A stretch of DNA of 61,843 nucleotides from a virus, in IMG/VR virus record IMGVR_UViG_3300048813_000081, positions 1 to 61,843 of that record; one strand, 5' to 3'. The notes beneath the pieces were generated by a model that worked only from the letters and a program-made list of their open reading frames with translations, was not told the DNA's origin and did no database searches. Each line of letters begins with the position of its first letter. Positions within the stretch are counted from its first letter, which is position 1. The position numbers and the translations under genes are program-made. Below, piece by piece: positions 32,245 to 39,786 of the stretch.

Positions 32245-32439
32245 TTAATTTTTGTAAAGCATTTCCGCTGCTTGCCTAAATACTGAATTAGTATATTTTA
32301 ATGTCATAGATAAACCTTCTAGAGTTTTAGTCTTTTCAGCAGGAGGCAGTAGTTCAGATAAATCTGCATAAAAAATCATAACAGCTTCGTTGAACGTAGC
32401 AAAGATTTCTTGTAGTCGGGTGTAGGTTTCACTCTGCAT
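32245..32439 (-). CDS. Small helical-hairpin protein (weak Acb2/DUF7681 resemblance)
   Basis: This 64-residue, all-helical protein has the pattern helix - LPPAEKTKTLEGLSMTLKYT - helix. It is reminiscent of small phage helical-hairpin proteins in which a P-x-S/A-E-K/R-T turn precedes a second helix. Anti-CBASS Acb2 proteins belong to that broad group. The resemblance is short and could be coincidental. It overlaps the upstream gene by 11 bases. Confidence 0.4.
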   Translation of the reverse strand: MQSETYTRLQEIFATFNEAVMIFYADLSELLPPAEKTKTLEGLSMTLKYTNSVFRQAAEMLYKN

Positions 32440-32737
32440 AATCAGCCTGCTTCAAAAACCGGCAATCAATAAACGGTTTGCCAACAGTGAAATCACCCAT
32501 GCCTTGCTTGAAGGCATTGGCTTCCACAGCTTTGCGTTCGGTAGGGTTGTTCCACTTAAAACTGCTACGTCCTGGTTGACAAGTCACGCGATACTCAGGC
32601 GTATTCACGGCCGTGCCGGGTTTCATGTGTTCTAGGAGTGCTACGTTGACTGTATCGATTTCTGTTTGTATGCTCTTGGATTCTAATTTTAATCTAGCTA
32701 ATTTATCTGCTAAGACTTCGACTGTTATTGTTTGCAT
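32429..32737 (-). CDS. Unknown coiled-coil-start protein
   Basis: A GAGGT site precedes the ATG. The first 35 residues form an amphipathic coiled coil (LADKLARLKLESKSIQTEID). They are followed by a compact basic/aromatic part (YRVTCQPGRSSFKWNNPTER). The plan resembles phage Gp157-type or nuclease-accessory proteins, but I cannot assign a family. Confidence 0.45.
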   Translation of the reverse strand: MQTITVEVLADKLARLKLESKSIQTEIDTVNVALLEHMKPGTAVNTPEYRVTCQPGRSSFKWNNPTERKAVEANAFKQGMGDFTVGKPFIDCRFLKQADYAE

Positions 32738-32790
32738 TAGTAATACCTCATCTGATATCAGTAATATACCGTGAGTAGAAACTAATGTGA

Positions 32791-34086
32791 CTATTTATTT
32801 AATAATGATTTACAGAACTTAACAATACGATTCTGGAGCTTCGGCTTTAAAACATTCAACAGTCGTGTCCCGTCCGGAACCCCCAAGCCAGTACAACAAT
32901 CGTAACCAGTGGTAGCAGAATAGGCACCATTATTACCAGAGGTAACATCAAAAAACACTCCTGGATTTGCATACATTACATCCTTTAAATTACTCACCGG
33001 TTTATCTAGATTACTATTTAATAAAGCATTCAGTCCAGCCATCAATGGTGCTACAGCTGAAGTACCGCCTATTACCGATTGCTGTCCATCGACATCAACT
33101 ATATATCCGCTACTAGGGTCGGCGTTGCCGGCTATGTCGGGGACTTTACGACCGGATGTTGATACGCCGCCGCCGGTAGCACCTTCATTAGATAGCCACT
33201 CAGTCCATACGGTCTCCGATTTACGACTACCATCACTATTAAGAATAAGTTTCGTGCCGCCACAGGCTATCGAATAAGGCGAACTAGCAGGGAAGTCAAC
33301 GTGGTTACCAGTTTCTCCATCACTAGAGCCATTATCACCCGCAGCGACAAATACATTAATACCAGCATCAGTACAACTCTTGATAGCATTATTCATAGCC
33401 TCTTGTGCACCTGAATCCCATTGATCTTCTGGAGCACCCCAGCTATCGGAGATGCAGTTCGGTTTCTTAAAGTATGTAGCTATGTTAGAAATAGCATTAA
33501 TATAGCCATTTGTAGTATTCGGAGCAAATACTATTAGAATCTGCACTCCAGGAGCTACCGCTGCTACAACGCAAATATCTAGGGAGACCTCACCATCGGC
33601 ACCATCTGCTCCATCGGAGACGTTAGCTCCTGTAGAAAAATTATGTTGCCACATGCGTGGGTAGGCTACACCCATCGATTTACAGTAGTTCAAAACGTTA
33701 GTCGGGTTAAATCCACCGCCCAATTCTATAATGGCTACGACTTGATCTTTAATAGCTGCTGTCGGTTTAGGGAAATTATAAGCCTTGGCGACTTGCAAGG
33801 GGGTGAGAGGTGATGCCGAAGGACCGAAAAGACCACGGGTCAGATGATGTGTGGGCCGTTTATACAACCCCTCACCATGCTTATCCGACAAAATACATAG
33901 GATGTGATGACCGAATAGTTTTTTCAGGTGTGTTATGATCCCAGGATTCGAAGCTTCAAACCTGATAACTCTGTGTTCATGAAATAATGCCGCTGTTAGC
34001 TTCTTCATGCGTAGATACTTAACTATATCCAAATGAAAGCCAAGACCTGAATCTGATACGGGGCGTAGGTGGATTGAATATTTCAT
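32791..34086 (-). CDS. Sedolisin/kumamolisin-type serine-carboxyl peptidase (S53)
   Basis: The 431-residue protein has the full S53 catalytic set: Glu166 and Asp170 in DGEVSLDICV, the oxyanion Asp251 in VFVAAGDNGSSDGETG, and nucleophile Ser343 in GGTSAVAPLMAGL. SPLTPLQVAKAYNFP (residues 92-106) is the classic S53 domain start, and FFDVTSG near residue 380 fits the calcium site. The first 85 residues would be a short propeptide (about half the usual length). There is no signal peptide, so it may act in the cytoplasm, after lysis, or in the virion. S53 enzymes are acid proteases in bacteria and fungi; one in a phage accessory region is unusual. Confidence 0.85.
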   Translation of the reverse strand: MKYSIHLRPVSDSGLGFHLDIVKYLRMKKLTAALFHEHRVIRFEASNPGIITHLKKLFGHHILCILSDKHGEGLYKRPTHHLTRGLFGPSASPLTPLQVAKAYNFPKPTAAIKDQVVAIIELGGGFNPTNVLNYCKSMGVAYPRMWQHNFSTGANVSDGADGADGEVSLDICVVAAVAPGVQILIVFAPNTTNGYINAISNIATYFKKPNCISDSWGAPEDQWDSGAQEAMNNAIKSCTDAGINVFVAAGDNGSSDGETGNHVDFPASSPYSIACGGTKLILNSDGSRKSETVWTEWLSNEGATGGGVSTSGRKVPDIAGNADPSSGYIVDVDGQQSVIGGTSAVAPLMAGLNALLNSNLDKPVSNLKDVMYANPGVFFDVTSGNNGAYSATTGYDCCTGLGVPDGTRLLNVLKPKLQNRIVKFCKSLLNK

Positions 34087-34256
34087 TAATTAGAATCCTG
34101 TAATAATAGTATAGCCCGCTCTAGAATAGTATTCATTAATTTCTGCGGTTCTTCGTTAATATGCGATCCATAAGTAGATAATTCACCGACTGCTAAATGT
34201 AATGCCGTTTCTAAGAGTACAGGATCTGCTGGTTGGCATATAATATCATTACTCAT
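34086..34256 (-). CDS. 56-residue protein upstream of sedolisin
   Basis: The ATG at 34256 has an AGGAG site 7 bases away, and the stop overlaps the sedolisin ATG (TAATG). The product (MSNDIICQPADPVLLETALH... to ILLLQDSN) is helical and acidic. The tight coupling suggests a partner such as an inhibitor, but there is no sequence evidence for that. Confidence 0.5.
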   Translation of the reverse strand: MSNDIICQPADPVLLETALHLAVGELSTYGSHINEEPQKLMNTILERAILLLQDSN

Positions 34257-34331
34257 AGAGTTCTCCTGATAAGTAGGTTAATTATACAGATTTCTGTTGA
34301 CTTGGTAGTTAGTATGATTTAATATTTCAGC

Positions 34332-34763
34332 ATGAGAGTAACTGATTTAGCATGGGCAGCAGGAATTATTGATGGCGAAGGTTGTATACACATTAGCCGT
34401 GTTAAAGCTAGTGTGTGCAATCAAAGACAATCAGATCGCTATTCGCTTATGCTGAAATTAACTATGACACATAAAGAAACTATCGATAAATTTTATACTA
34501 TATTGCCGGGAGCTACGATACAAACAGGACAAAGACCAAACCGCAAACGAACATATACCCTGAATTACAGAATTACAAAAGCAATAGCGGCAATCAGACT
34601 CCTGTTACCCTATTTAGTCACCAAGAAAAAAGAAGCAAAATTAGCATTAAGATATGGCAATGTGCCTGCATGGCCAAGTCGATCTGGTAAGCGTCCTGCA
34701 AGTTTAACTCAATTGCGTCATACTTATTATTTATTAATGCGTAGGTATAAACATGAAAGTTAA
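34332..34763 (+). CDS. LAGLIDADG homing endonuclease
   Basis: The 143-residue protein has one LAGLIDADG-type helix, AWAAGIIDGEGCIHISR, at residues 8-24, followed by the expected beta segments (YSLMLKLTMTHKETIDKFYT, YTLNYRITKAIAAIRLLLPY). With one motif it would act as a homodimer. It overlaps the start of the downstream HDAC-fold gene by 11 bases, and both form a plus-strand island in a minus-strand region. A TTGACT/TAATAT pair lies close upstream. Confidence 0.85.
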   Translation: MRVTDLAWAAGIIDGEGCIHISRVKASVCNQRQSDRYSLMLKLTMTHKETIDKFYTILPGATIQTGQRPNRKRTYTLNYRITKAIAAIRLLLPYLVTKKKEAKLALRYGNVPAWPSRSGKRPASLTQLRHTYYLLMRRYKHES

Positions 34764-35559
34764 ATTGTTTGGAGATGTAACTCCTGTTGATTGGGCGGCC
34801 CTCAATATTCGCATGCCATTCGCTCCGATGCATGAGTTGGCAGAGAAGTATGAATTAACTGAAGTTAAGAAAAGCTACATACCTGCGCTAGAAAATAATG
34901 TTGATGATTTAGGTCATATTTTCGAAACCGATATCAATGTTTTAGATGGTAGGGAATTATTTAAACGTGTTAAATATCGTGCTAATAATACAGTCGCTGC
35001 TCTAGATCGCTGTACCCCCGACACTATCTGCATTAACCTCAACGGCGGCTATCACCACGCCGGAAAATACCCCAATACGGGATATGCGTATAGTTTAATT
35101 AACGATCACATTTGGGCTACTGACTATCAGCTAGAACGATATAACAATATCAGAATAGGCATCTGGGATAATGATTTTCACTATGCTGGTGGGACTATTG
35201 AATACTATAAGGATAGTTCACAGGTTGATGTATTTTCTGAACACGCTCCGCTTAGAGGCGTTTTATATAAACATCAACACTTAAGACAAGAGGGATTGGG
35301 CTGTTATATGTTTGACTTGAATACAGTCGATAAAGTTTTACTAAATCTAGGAACGGATTATTCTACAGAAGACGAATTATTCGGACAATATGCCTGGTAC
35401 GATCGCAGCTGGGTAATGGCTTTCTGGAAGAATACTATTATGCATGTTCTAGAACATAGAACACCTCTAGCTATAACTTTCGGCGGGAGTTATGGAGATA
35501 AGGGGATTAGTATGTACAAAGAAATTATTACTTTTTGCCAGGAATTGCCAGGACTCTAA
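34753..35559 (+). CDS. Histone-deacetylase-fold (arginase/deacetylase superfamily) protein
   Basis: Several HDAC family motifs appear in order. LNGGYHHAGKYPNTGYAYS has the His101-His102 dyad. RIGIWDNDFHYAGGTIEYY contains metal ligands Asp141 and His143 (family DxDxHHGDG). VDVFSEH corresponds to the family S.H strand. NLGTDYSTEDELFG has the third metal ligand Asp202 (family GAD...DPLG). ITFGGSYGD has the transition-state Tyr247 (family GGGGY). The second Asp of the HHGDG motif is Gly here, so the charge relay is altered. At 268 residues it is shorter than typical HDAC/AcuC proteins (300-390). It may remove acyl groups from host proteins, polyamines or nucleotides; the substrate is unknown. It overlaps the convergent HslV-like gene by 32 bases. 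Confidence 0.8.
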   Translation: MKVKLFGDVTPVDWAALNIRMPFAPMHELAEKYELTEVKKSYIPALENNVDDLGHIFETDINVLDGRELFKRVKYRANNTVAALDRCTPDTICINLNGGYHHAGKYPNTGYAYSLINDHIWATDYQLERYNNIRIGIWDNDFHYAGGTIEYYKDSSQVDVFSEHAPLRGVLYKHQHLRQEGLGCYMFDLNTVDKVLLNLGTDYSTEDELFGQYAWYDRSWVMAFWKNTIMHVLEHRTPLAITFGGSYGDKGISMYKEIITFCQELPGL

Positions 35560-36055
35560 TAACCCCACCGGTATACAGATCAAGTTCCTCAGCGACCCGA
35601 ATCGCATCCTTAGCAGTACCACCAAATGTCATAATAGCTAAAGCGAATTCTTCGCCAGAGCCGAATGCAAACGGTGCTGGTATAGGCGTTGGATCTTCCA
35701 GGCTGTGATTATATAAGAACGCTTCACCGTCATCATTAATGACTAATATGAGCCATTCATCACTCTTGGCTAGTGCTAGTTTAGTGGGTACGAATTCAGA
35801 TAACGGTTTAGTAGTCGCAAGAAAGAATTTCTTAACAGGAGCTGTAAAAGCAACATCTCCAGCAGCGGCTATTGTTGCATGTCTGGCTGGTGAATAAGCG
35901 ATTTTAGGAGCGGCAGATTGAAACTTAGTATGTCCAGATGTAGACTGACTATCGCAAGCTAGAGTTTTGCCATCGAACGCAATAGTAGTACTCCACGCAG
36001 GCATATATGAGCTTAAGGTCATAGAAACTGCTAGAAGTAATGATTTATAGTGCAT
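35528..36055 (-). CDS. HslV/proteasome-beta-like Ntn hydrolase with signal peptide
   Basis: After residue 22 the protein reads TTIAFDGKTLACDSQS, the N-terminal-threonine pattern of HslV/proteasome beta subunits. By that alignment Thr23 is the nucleophile with Asp35 and Lys51 completing the triad. Later segments fit the family (HATIAAAGDVAFTAPVKKFF, FAFGSGEEFALAIM, GGTAKDAIRVAEELDLYTGG). The first 22 residues (MHYKSLLLAVSMTLSSYMPA then WS) form a signal peptide with an A-W-S cleavage motif. Sec cleavage would therefore expose the catalytic threonine. Phage relatives I know of usually start directly at MTTI. A periplasmic or secreted Ntn hydrolase would be new. Confidence 0.75.
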   Translation of the reverse strand: MHYKSLLLAVSMTLSSYMPAWSTTIAFDGKTLACDSQSTSGHTKFQSAAPKIAYSPARHATIAAAGDVAFTAPVKKFFLATTKPLSEFVPTKLALAKSDEWLILVINDDGEAFLYNHSLEDPTPIPAPFAFGSGEEFALAIMTFGGTAKDAIRVAEELDLYTGGVIRVLAIPGKK

Positions 36056-36064
36056 AACTTATAA

Positions 36065-36919
36065 TTATACCTTAACAATTCGTAGTGCCTGCAAGATATC
36101 TTCGAATCTGCATCCCCTGTGGCAGAATAAGACGTTTTTATCGGTATTAACGCACAAGTTATTACAGGATCTGTCGAAGCCTTTGGAGGCGCAACAGGGA
36201 CACTGTCCTATTAGTTCGCCACTGCCTGATTCCTTGAACTCCCAATGTGAAGGAAATTCCGCCAAAAGGGGTGTTTTAGGTTTATTCTGTAACCGTCGTG
36301 AACGTTTTTCCACTAAAGCCGGCAGATTAGAGGCTATTGTAACTACTAAATCACCAGAATTGGGGGACTGTTGAAGAAACCAATCTAGCTGGTCATCGTC
36401 GGGACAGTCTAAGAATAACCCGCGCTGACCTGTTTTCTTGTGAACACCTAACGGTAAGCGTACTAGATTACCTAATTGTTCTGGTTTTATAGATGTTTGT
36501 TTAGGAAACGATTCTGCCTTTAGCCCTGCAAGCATGCATGCATATATTCCCATTCGATGTACCAACGCTGTAGCAACCGGTCTATCGAATAAGAGCCATA
36601 CGTGTCCCATACGACCGGGGCGTACCGATTCGCGTAAATAAACCAAATTATTAATATTAAGGTAGTGCAGAAGCCTATTAAATTCTGTTGTTTGGTGGTC
36701 ATCGTCGATATCTATGCATAAAAATTTGCTGGTATTGTTTGCTGGGCTGGTAGTGTAAATGCCTAAAGTTTGTTTCCCCGTGAAATGATCTTCTAATAGT
36801 GAATTCGTAATCGACTGTCTGATAGCTAGATAAGAGCCATTGGTTTGCTGTAGCCCGTGGGCGTTCGGGTTACTTTGAAACCTCTCCAGGAACTGCCTCT
36901 CTCTGCCTATCACGCTCAC
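36065..36919 (-). CDS. Archaeo-eukaryotic-type (AEP) primase with C-terminal zinc finger
   Basis: The GTG start gives 284 residues. FLCIDIDDDH (Asp70, Asp72) is the AEP metal-binding motif, GRMGHVWLLFDRP holds the motif II histidine (His106), and LGNLVRLPLGVHKKTGQRGL matches the TOTE/phage AEP subgroup. The C terminus has a zinc-binding cluster (CPCCASKGFDRSCNNLC ... CHRGC). It makes primers for replication and probably works with the SF3 helicase encoded 20 kb away at 55427-56929. It overlaps the upstream gene by 50 bases. Confidence 0.8.
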   Translation of the reverse strand: MSVIGRERQFLERFQSNPNAHGLQQTNGSYLAIRQSITNSLLEDHFTGKQTLGIYTTSPANNTSKFLCIDIDDDHQTTEFNRLLHYLNINNLVYLRESVRPGRMGHVWLLFDRPVATALVHRMGIYACMLAGLKAESFPKQTSIKPEQLGNLVRLPLGVHKKTGQRGLFLDCPDDDQLDWFLQQSPNSGDLVVTIASNLPALVEKRSRRLQNKPKTPLLAEFPSHWEFKESGSGELIGQCPCCASKGFDRSCNNLCVNTDKNVLFCHRGCRFEDILQALRIVKV

Positions 36920-37088
36920 GTATGCACCTTATGAAATCAGTATATGTGACTGTCTGTTTAACTGCGCCGAATCGCTGACATAATTTCACGAACCATGCAG
37001 GACGTTTAAATAAATATCCCAGCATATAATAAACCATATAAAGTTTGATTACTAGTTTCCATGCTGTGAATTGTGCCTGTTGAATCAT
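36870..37088 (-). CDS. Unknown basic protein with hydrophobic N-terminal part
   Basis: The 72-residue product has a hydrophobic/aromatic segment (LVIKLYMVYYMLGYLFKRPA) that could be a membrane helix, then a charged C terminus (RCIRERDRQREAVPGE). It overlaps both neighbours substantially (50 and 83 bases), which lowers confidence that it is expressed. Confidence 0.35.
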   Translation of the reverse strand: MIQQAQFTAWKLVIKLYMVYYMLGYLFKRPAWFVKLCQRFGAVKQTVTYTDFIRCIRERDRQREAVPGEVSK

Positions 37089-37233
37089 GCCAATAAATCC
37101 CGCCTATCGTTTCATGTTCGGACATTGCTGCATTGCAAAACTCTTGCACTTTGGTTGTATCGACATGCGTGAAGCCGTAGTTCTCTAAAACTATGGTGTC
37201 AATTTTAGCAGTGCTGTCGAAGATGATTTTCAT
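37006..37233 (-). CDS. Unknown 75-residue protein
   Basis: The ATG overlaps the upstream stop (ATGA). The product begins MKIIFDSTAKIDTIVLENYG and reads as a small alpha/beta protein with SEHETIGGIYWHDSTGTIHS. No family is recognised. Its coupling to the upstream gene supports it as the real frame where it competes with the 36870-37088 frame. Confidence 0.45.
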   Translation of the reverse strand: MKIIFDSTAKIDTIVLENYGFTHVDTTKVQEFCNAAMSEHETIGGIYWHDSTGTIHSMETSNQTLYGLLYAGIFI

Positions 37234-37703
37234 GGACTTAACCGTAGAGCGAAATCCCTAAGCACATTTTTTTCTTTAGCTCTGATTTTAAATTCCTTAG
37301 CTATATCACTAACGTTCTGACCATCGAATAACTTATCACATACTAGCTGAACTAATATATAACTGTCTAATTTGGGTAAGTCGTTATACCTGATATTTTT
37401 CCAACCGTTATCATGAAACATTAATACATACACAATTAACCATGTATGCCACATATTAACGTTACCTGTGACTATCTCTACCGGTAGTTTCTTGCGGTAT
37501 TCGCGAATGGCAAATAAGCGACTGTTGATAGCATCCTTATCGGCCTTATTATGCTTAGATTTGATAATTAATCCGCGTTCTTCTAGACAGTACATGTATA
37601 AGTGTGAGAGCCAACCTCTGACGTCCTGCATTTGATTGATCTGTTCTTCGGTGATTAGCTCCGTGGGAGACATTTCGCTTTGGGCTATCAGTTCAGCCTG
37701 CAT
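37230..37703 (-). CDS. Unknown helical protein
   Basis: This 157-residue, largely helical protein (ITEEQINQMQDVRGWLSHLY, KKLPVEIVTGNVNMWHTWLI) ends with a conserved-looking KIRAKEKNVLRDFALRL. It is in tight overlap with both neighbours. No domain is recognised; position beside the primase suggests a replication or regulatory link. Confidence 0.5.
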   Translation of the reverse strand: MQAELIAQSEMSPTELITEEQINQMQDVRGWLSHLYMYCLEERGLIIKSKHNKADKDAINSRLFAIREYRKKLPVEIVTGNVNMWHTWLIVYVLMFHDNGWKNIRYNDLPKLDSYILVQLVCDKLFDGQNVSDIAKEFKIRAKEKNVLRDFALRLSP

Positions 37704-38010
37704 AGCTAAAATTCTGAAAATCTTCAGAGAGATGAACTGAGAGAATATCTGCTAATTCTAAAAAAGTCATACCATTATCATTTAATTCAGCGATTTTATT
37801 GTATATACGCATAGGTATATTAAATATTGCTTTATCTCCGACTGGAGCACTTAAAGTTCTGTCATGATTTAGTGCATGAAACACCATCATTGCACACATC
37901 TTAGGTCCGGCTTGCATCCTACCGTCTGTGTTTTGTTCATATTCGCCTGAACGCAGAGCGTTTATGAAATCCTGCTTGGTAACTGTTTTTACTGGTGATA
38001 ATACTGACAT
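37693..38010 (-). CDS. Unknown 105-residue protein
   Basis: The ATG at 38010 has an AAGAGGT site and is preferred to the upstream frame start at 38049. The product is helical with a VTKQDFINALRSGEYEQNTD start and LNDNGMTFLELADILSVHLS near the end. No family is recognised. It overlaps the next gene by 11 bases. Confidence 0.5.
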   Translation of the reverse strand: MSVLSPVKTVTKQDFINALRSGEYEQNTDGRMQAGPKMCAMMVFHALNHDRTLSAPVGDKAIFNIPMRIYNKIAELNDNGMTFLELADILSVHLSEDFQNFSYAG

Positions 38011-38064
38011 AGAAACCTCTTGACTGACTAGTGAATTATAAGTGTACATTCCTGATTTAATATA

Positions 38065-38175
38065 TTAATTCTTATCCAACTTCAAGCATCGTTTCAAATG
38101 ATCACGATAATTTCGCTTCTGAAAACTTACTATGAATAGCATTGCTAGGAATACGCTACCGAAGAATTTAGCCAC
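38065..38175 (-). CDS. 36-residue membrane protein coupled to endolysin
   Basis: A GTG at 38175 with a CAGGAG site starts VAKFFGSVFLAMLFIVSFQK, a transmembrane helix followed by a basic tail (RNYRDHLKRCLKLDKN). It overlaps the endolysin end by 8 bases. A short membrane protein coupled to an amidase is a good candidate for a lysis accessory (small holin or pinholin-like). Confidence 0.45.
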   Translation of the reverse strand: MAKFFGSVFLAMLFIVSFQKRNYRDHLKRCLKLDKN

Positions 38176-38875
38176 GTTTGATACTCCTGCCGGTAATCTT
38201 ACGTCCACGGGGTTTGCGCGTTTTAACTGGAGATGGTGACAGATTGTCACCGACTGCCGATAATTCGATAGTTTTAACTGCGCTGATGGCTAAGTCTTGC
38301 ACTGTCTGCTGTAGATTACCTGTTACTGCTAACGGTCTAACCGGTGGAGGGCTAGATATACTGGGTTTTAATAAATCACTAACCATACTTCGAAACTGCA
38401 TCCATGGGAAAAACATACCTGGATCTTGGTGGTTGTTCCCAAATTGCCTTAAATAAGGATCGCTATGTCCGATGACATTCTGAAGTGGAATATTAAATTT
38501 CTGCATTAAAGCAGCCACTAACTGTACTACGGAGGTTAATTCTGGATTAGTTAGCCAGCCCTTATCGCGCAAGCAGCCATCTGATAAGTTTCCTGCTATG
38601 GGATATCGATCAACCATTTCGATACCTATACAGAAGGGATTTGCATTGCATACGTGCCAAGCGGTATCTACTAATTGAACCATCTGAGTAATAGAACCGT
38701 CTCTATCAATCACGTAGTGAGCCGATACCTGTGCGATAGTGTTCTGAAAGGTAGCTATCGTGCCTTGTAAGGTGCCTAGCGGGCAGTGCAGGACTATATG
38801 CGTAATCCTATCCGCATTACGACCCGCGCGAAAATTTGGTGATTTAATAAATCTAATAGTCGATAAGTCAATCAT
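38168..38875 (-). CDS. N-acetylmuramoyl-L-alanine amidase (endolysin)
   Basis: The 235-residue protein is an Amidase_2/PGRP enzyme: THIVLHCPLGTL with Zn ligand His30, SAHYVIDRDGSITQMV, TAWHVCN, FCIGIEMV with the acid Glu87, and VIGHSDPYLRQFGNNHQDPG with His137 and Asp151. It cuts the bond between muramic acid and the stem peptide. After residue 165 there is a linker with PPPVRP and a strongly basic tail (KTRKPRGRKITGRSIKRG), which may help cross or disrupt the outer membrane. No signal peptide is seen, so a holin is needed. Confidence 0.9.
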   Translation of the reverse strand: MIDLSTIRFIKSPNFRAGRNADRITHIVLHCPLGTLQGTIATFQNTIAQVSAHYVIDRDGSITQMVQLVDTAWHVCNANPFCIGIEMVDRYPIAGNLSDGCLRDKGWLTNPELTSVVQLVAALMQKFNIPLQNVIGHSDPYLRQFGNNHQDPGMFFPWMQFRSMVSDLLKPSISSPPPVRPLAVTGNLQQTVQDLAISAVKTIELSAVGDNLSPSPVKTRKPRGRKITGRSIKRG

Positions 38876-38880
38876 GCCAC

Positions 38881-38886
38881 TATAAT
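38881..38886 (+). promoter_or_regulatory. TATAAT box ahead of patatin-portal operon
   Basis: A consensus TATAAT lies 42 bases upstream of the patatin ATG in the divergent gap between endolysin and patatin genes. No clear -35 is present. It would drive the patatin-portal-terminase operon. Confidence 0.35.
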
Positions 38887-38928
38887 AAACTAGTCATTCT
38901 ATAATTACAGGTTAATTACGGTTAATTC

Positions 38929-39786
38929 ATGAGAGCATTAATTCTTCCCGGCGGGGGAGCTAGGGGAATTCTACAAACCGGTATGTACGCTGCTTACCTA
39001 GAACAGTACAAAACGTACGATTTTATATGCGGTACTTCTGTAGGTTCTTTAAATGCGATTTTTATAGCCCAGAATGAAATGTTTAAGATGCTAGAGTTGT
39101 GGAGGCATATTAACAACTGCGATGTATTTACATGGAACCTACTTAACGCATTCGGACCGAAGGGCAGTCTGATGGATATAACGCCTTTAGCTGCTTTAAT
39201 TCACCAAACCTTAGATATCAATAAATTAAAACAATCAGGCAAGCCATTCTACGCCTCTACGACCCGGATTAACCCATTAGCCGCTGTCACTAAGAATATC
39301 TGCAATATGACCCAGGAGGAAGCTGAAAAGTGGGTCTTAGCATCAGCTAGCGCACCCATGGCATTCCCGGTACAAGTAATCAACGGCAAACAGTACTCAG
39401 ATGGTGGATTAACCAGGAATTTCGGCATATCTCATGCTATAGCACTGGGTGCTACTGATATCGTCGTTCTATGCTGTGGTGCTATGAATTCCTCTGATGT
39501 TAAAAACCTATTCGATATGATTAAGTTGCAATTATCTGTGCAGTCCGCAGCACAATTTACCGATGAAACCGAACTGGCTCAAATATTAAATAAATCTCAA
39601 CATACGGTATCGCTGACGGTATACAAGCCAGACAGCATAGATTTGAAACAATTGGACTTTACTGGAGCCAGTAGAAACTATAAGAAATATTACGAACAGG
39701 GTTATAATATTATGAACAAACCAGCTTTACAGTTTCGTAAGGTTGCTCAAACAGGTATGCAACCCCGCTGGCAGGTATTTCATTAA
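38929..39786 (+). CDS. Patatin-like phospholipase
   Basis: The 285-residue protein carries all patatin motifs: LPGGGARG oxyanion loop (residues 7-13), GTSVG with nucleophile Ser37, and YSDGG with Asp158 of the catalytic dyad. Patatins cleave acyl chains from phospholipids. It is fused by a zero-base junction to the portal gene (TAA then ATG), so it is expressed with packaging genes. It might act in lysis, in envelope modification, or in the virion at entry. No signal peptide is present. Confidence 0.85.
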   Translation: MRALILPGGGARGILQTGMYAAYLEQYKTYDFICGTSVGSLNAIFIAQNEMFKMLELWRHINNCDVFTWNLLNAFGPKGSLMDITPLAALIHQTLDINKLKQSGKPFYASTTRINPLAAVTKNICNMTQEEAEKWVLASASAPMAFPVQVINGKQYSDGGLTRNFGISHAIALGATDIVVLCCGAMNSSDVKNLFDMIKLQLSVQSAAQFTDETELAQILNKSQHTVSLTVYKPDSIDLKQLDFTGASRNYKKYYEQGYNIMNKPALQFRKVAQTGMQPRWQVFH

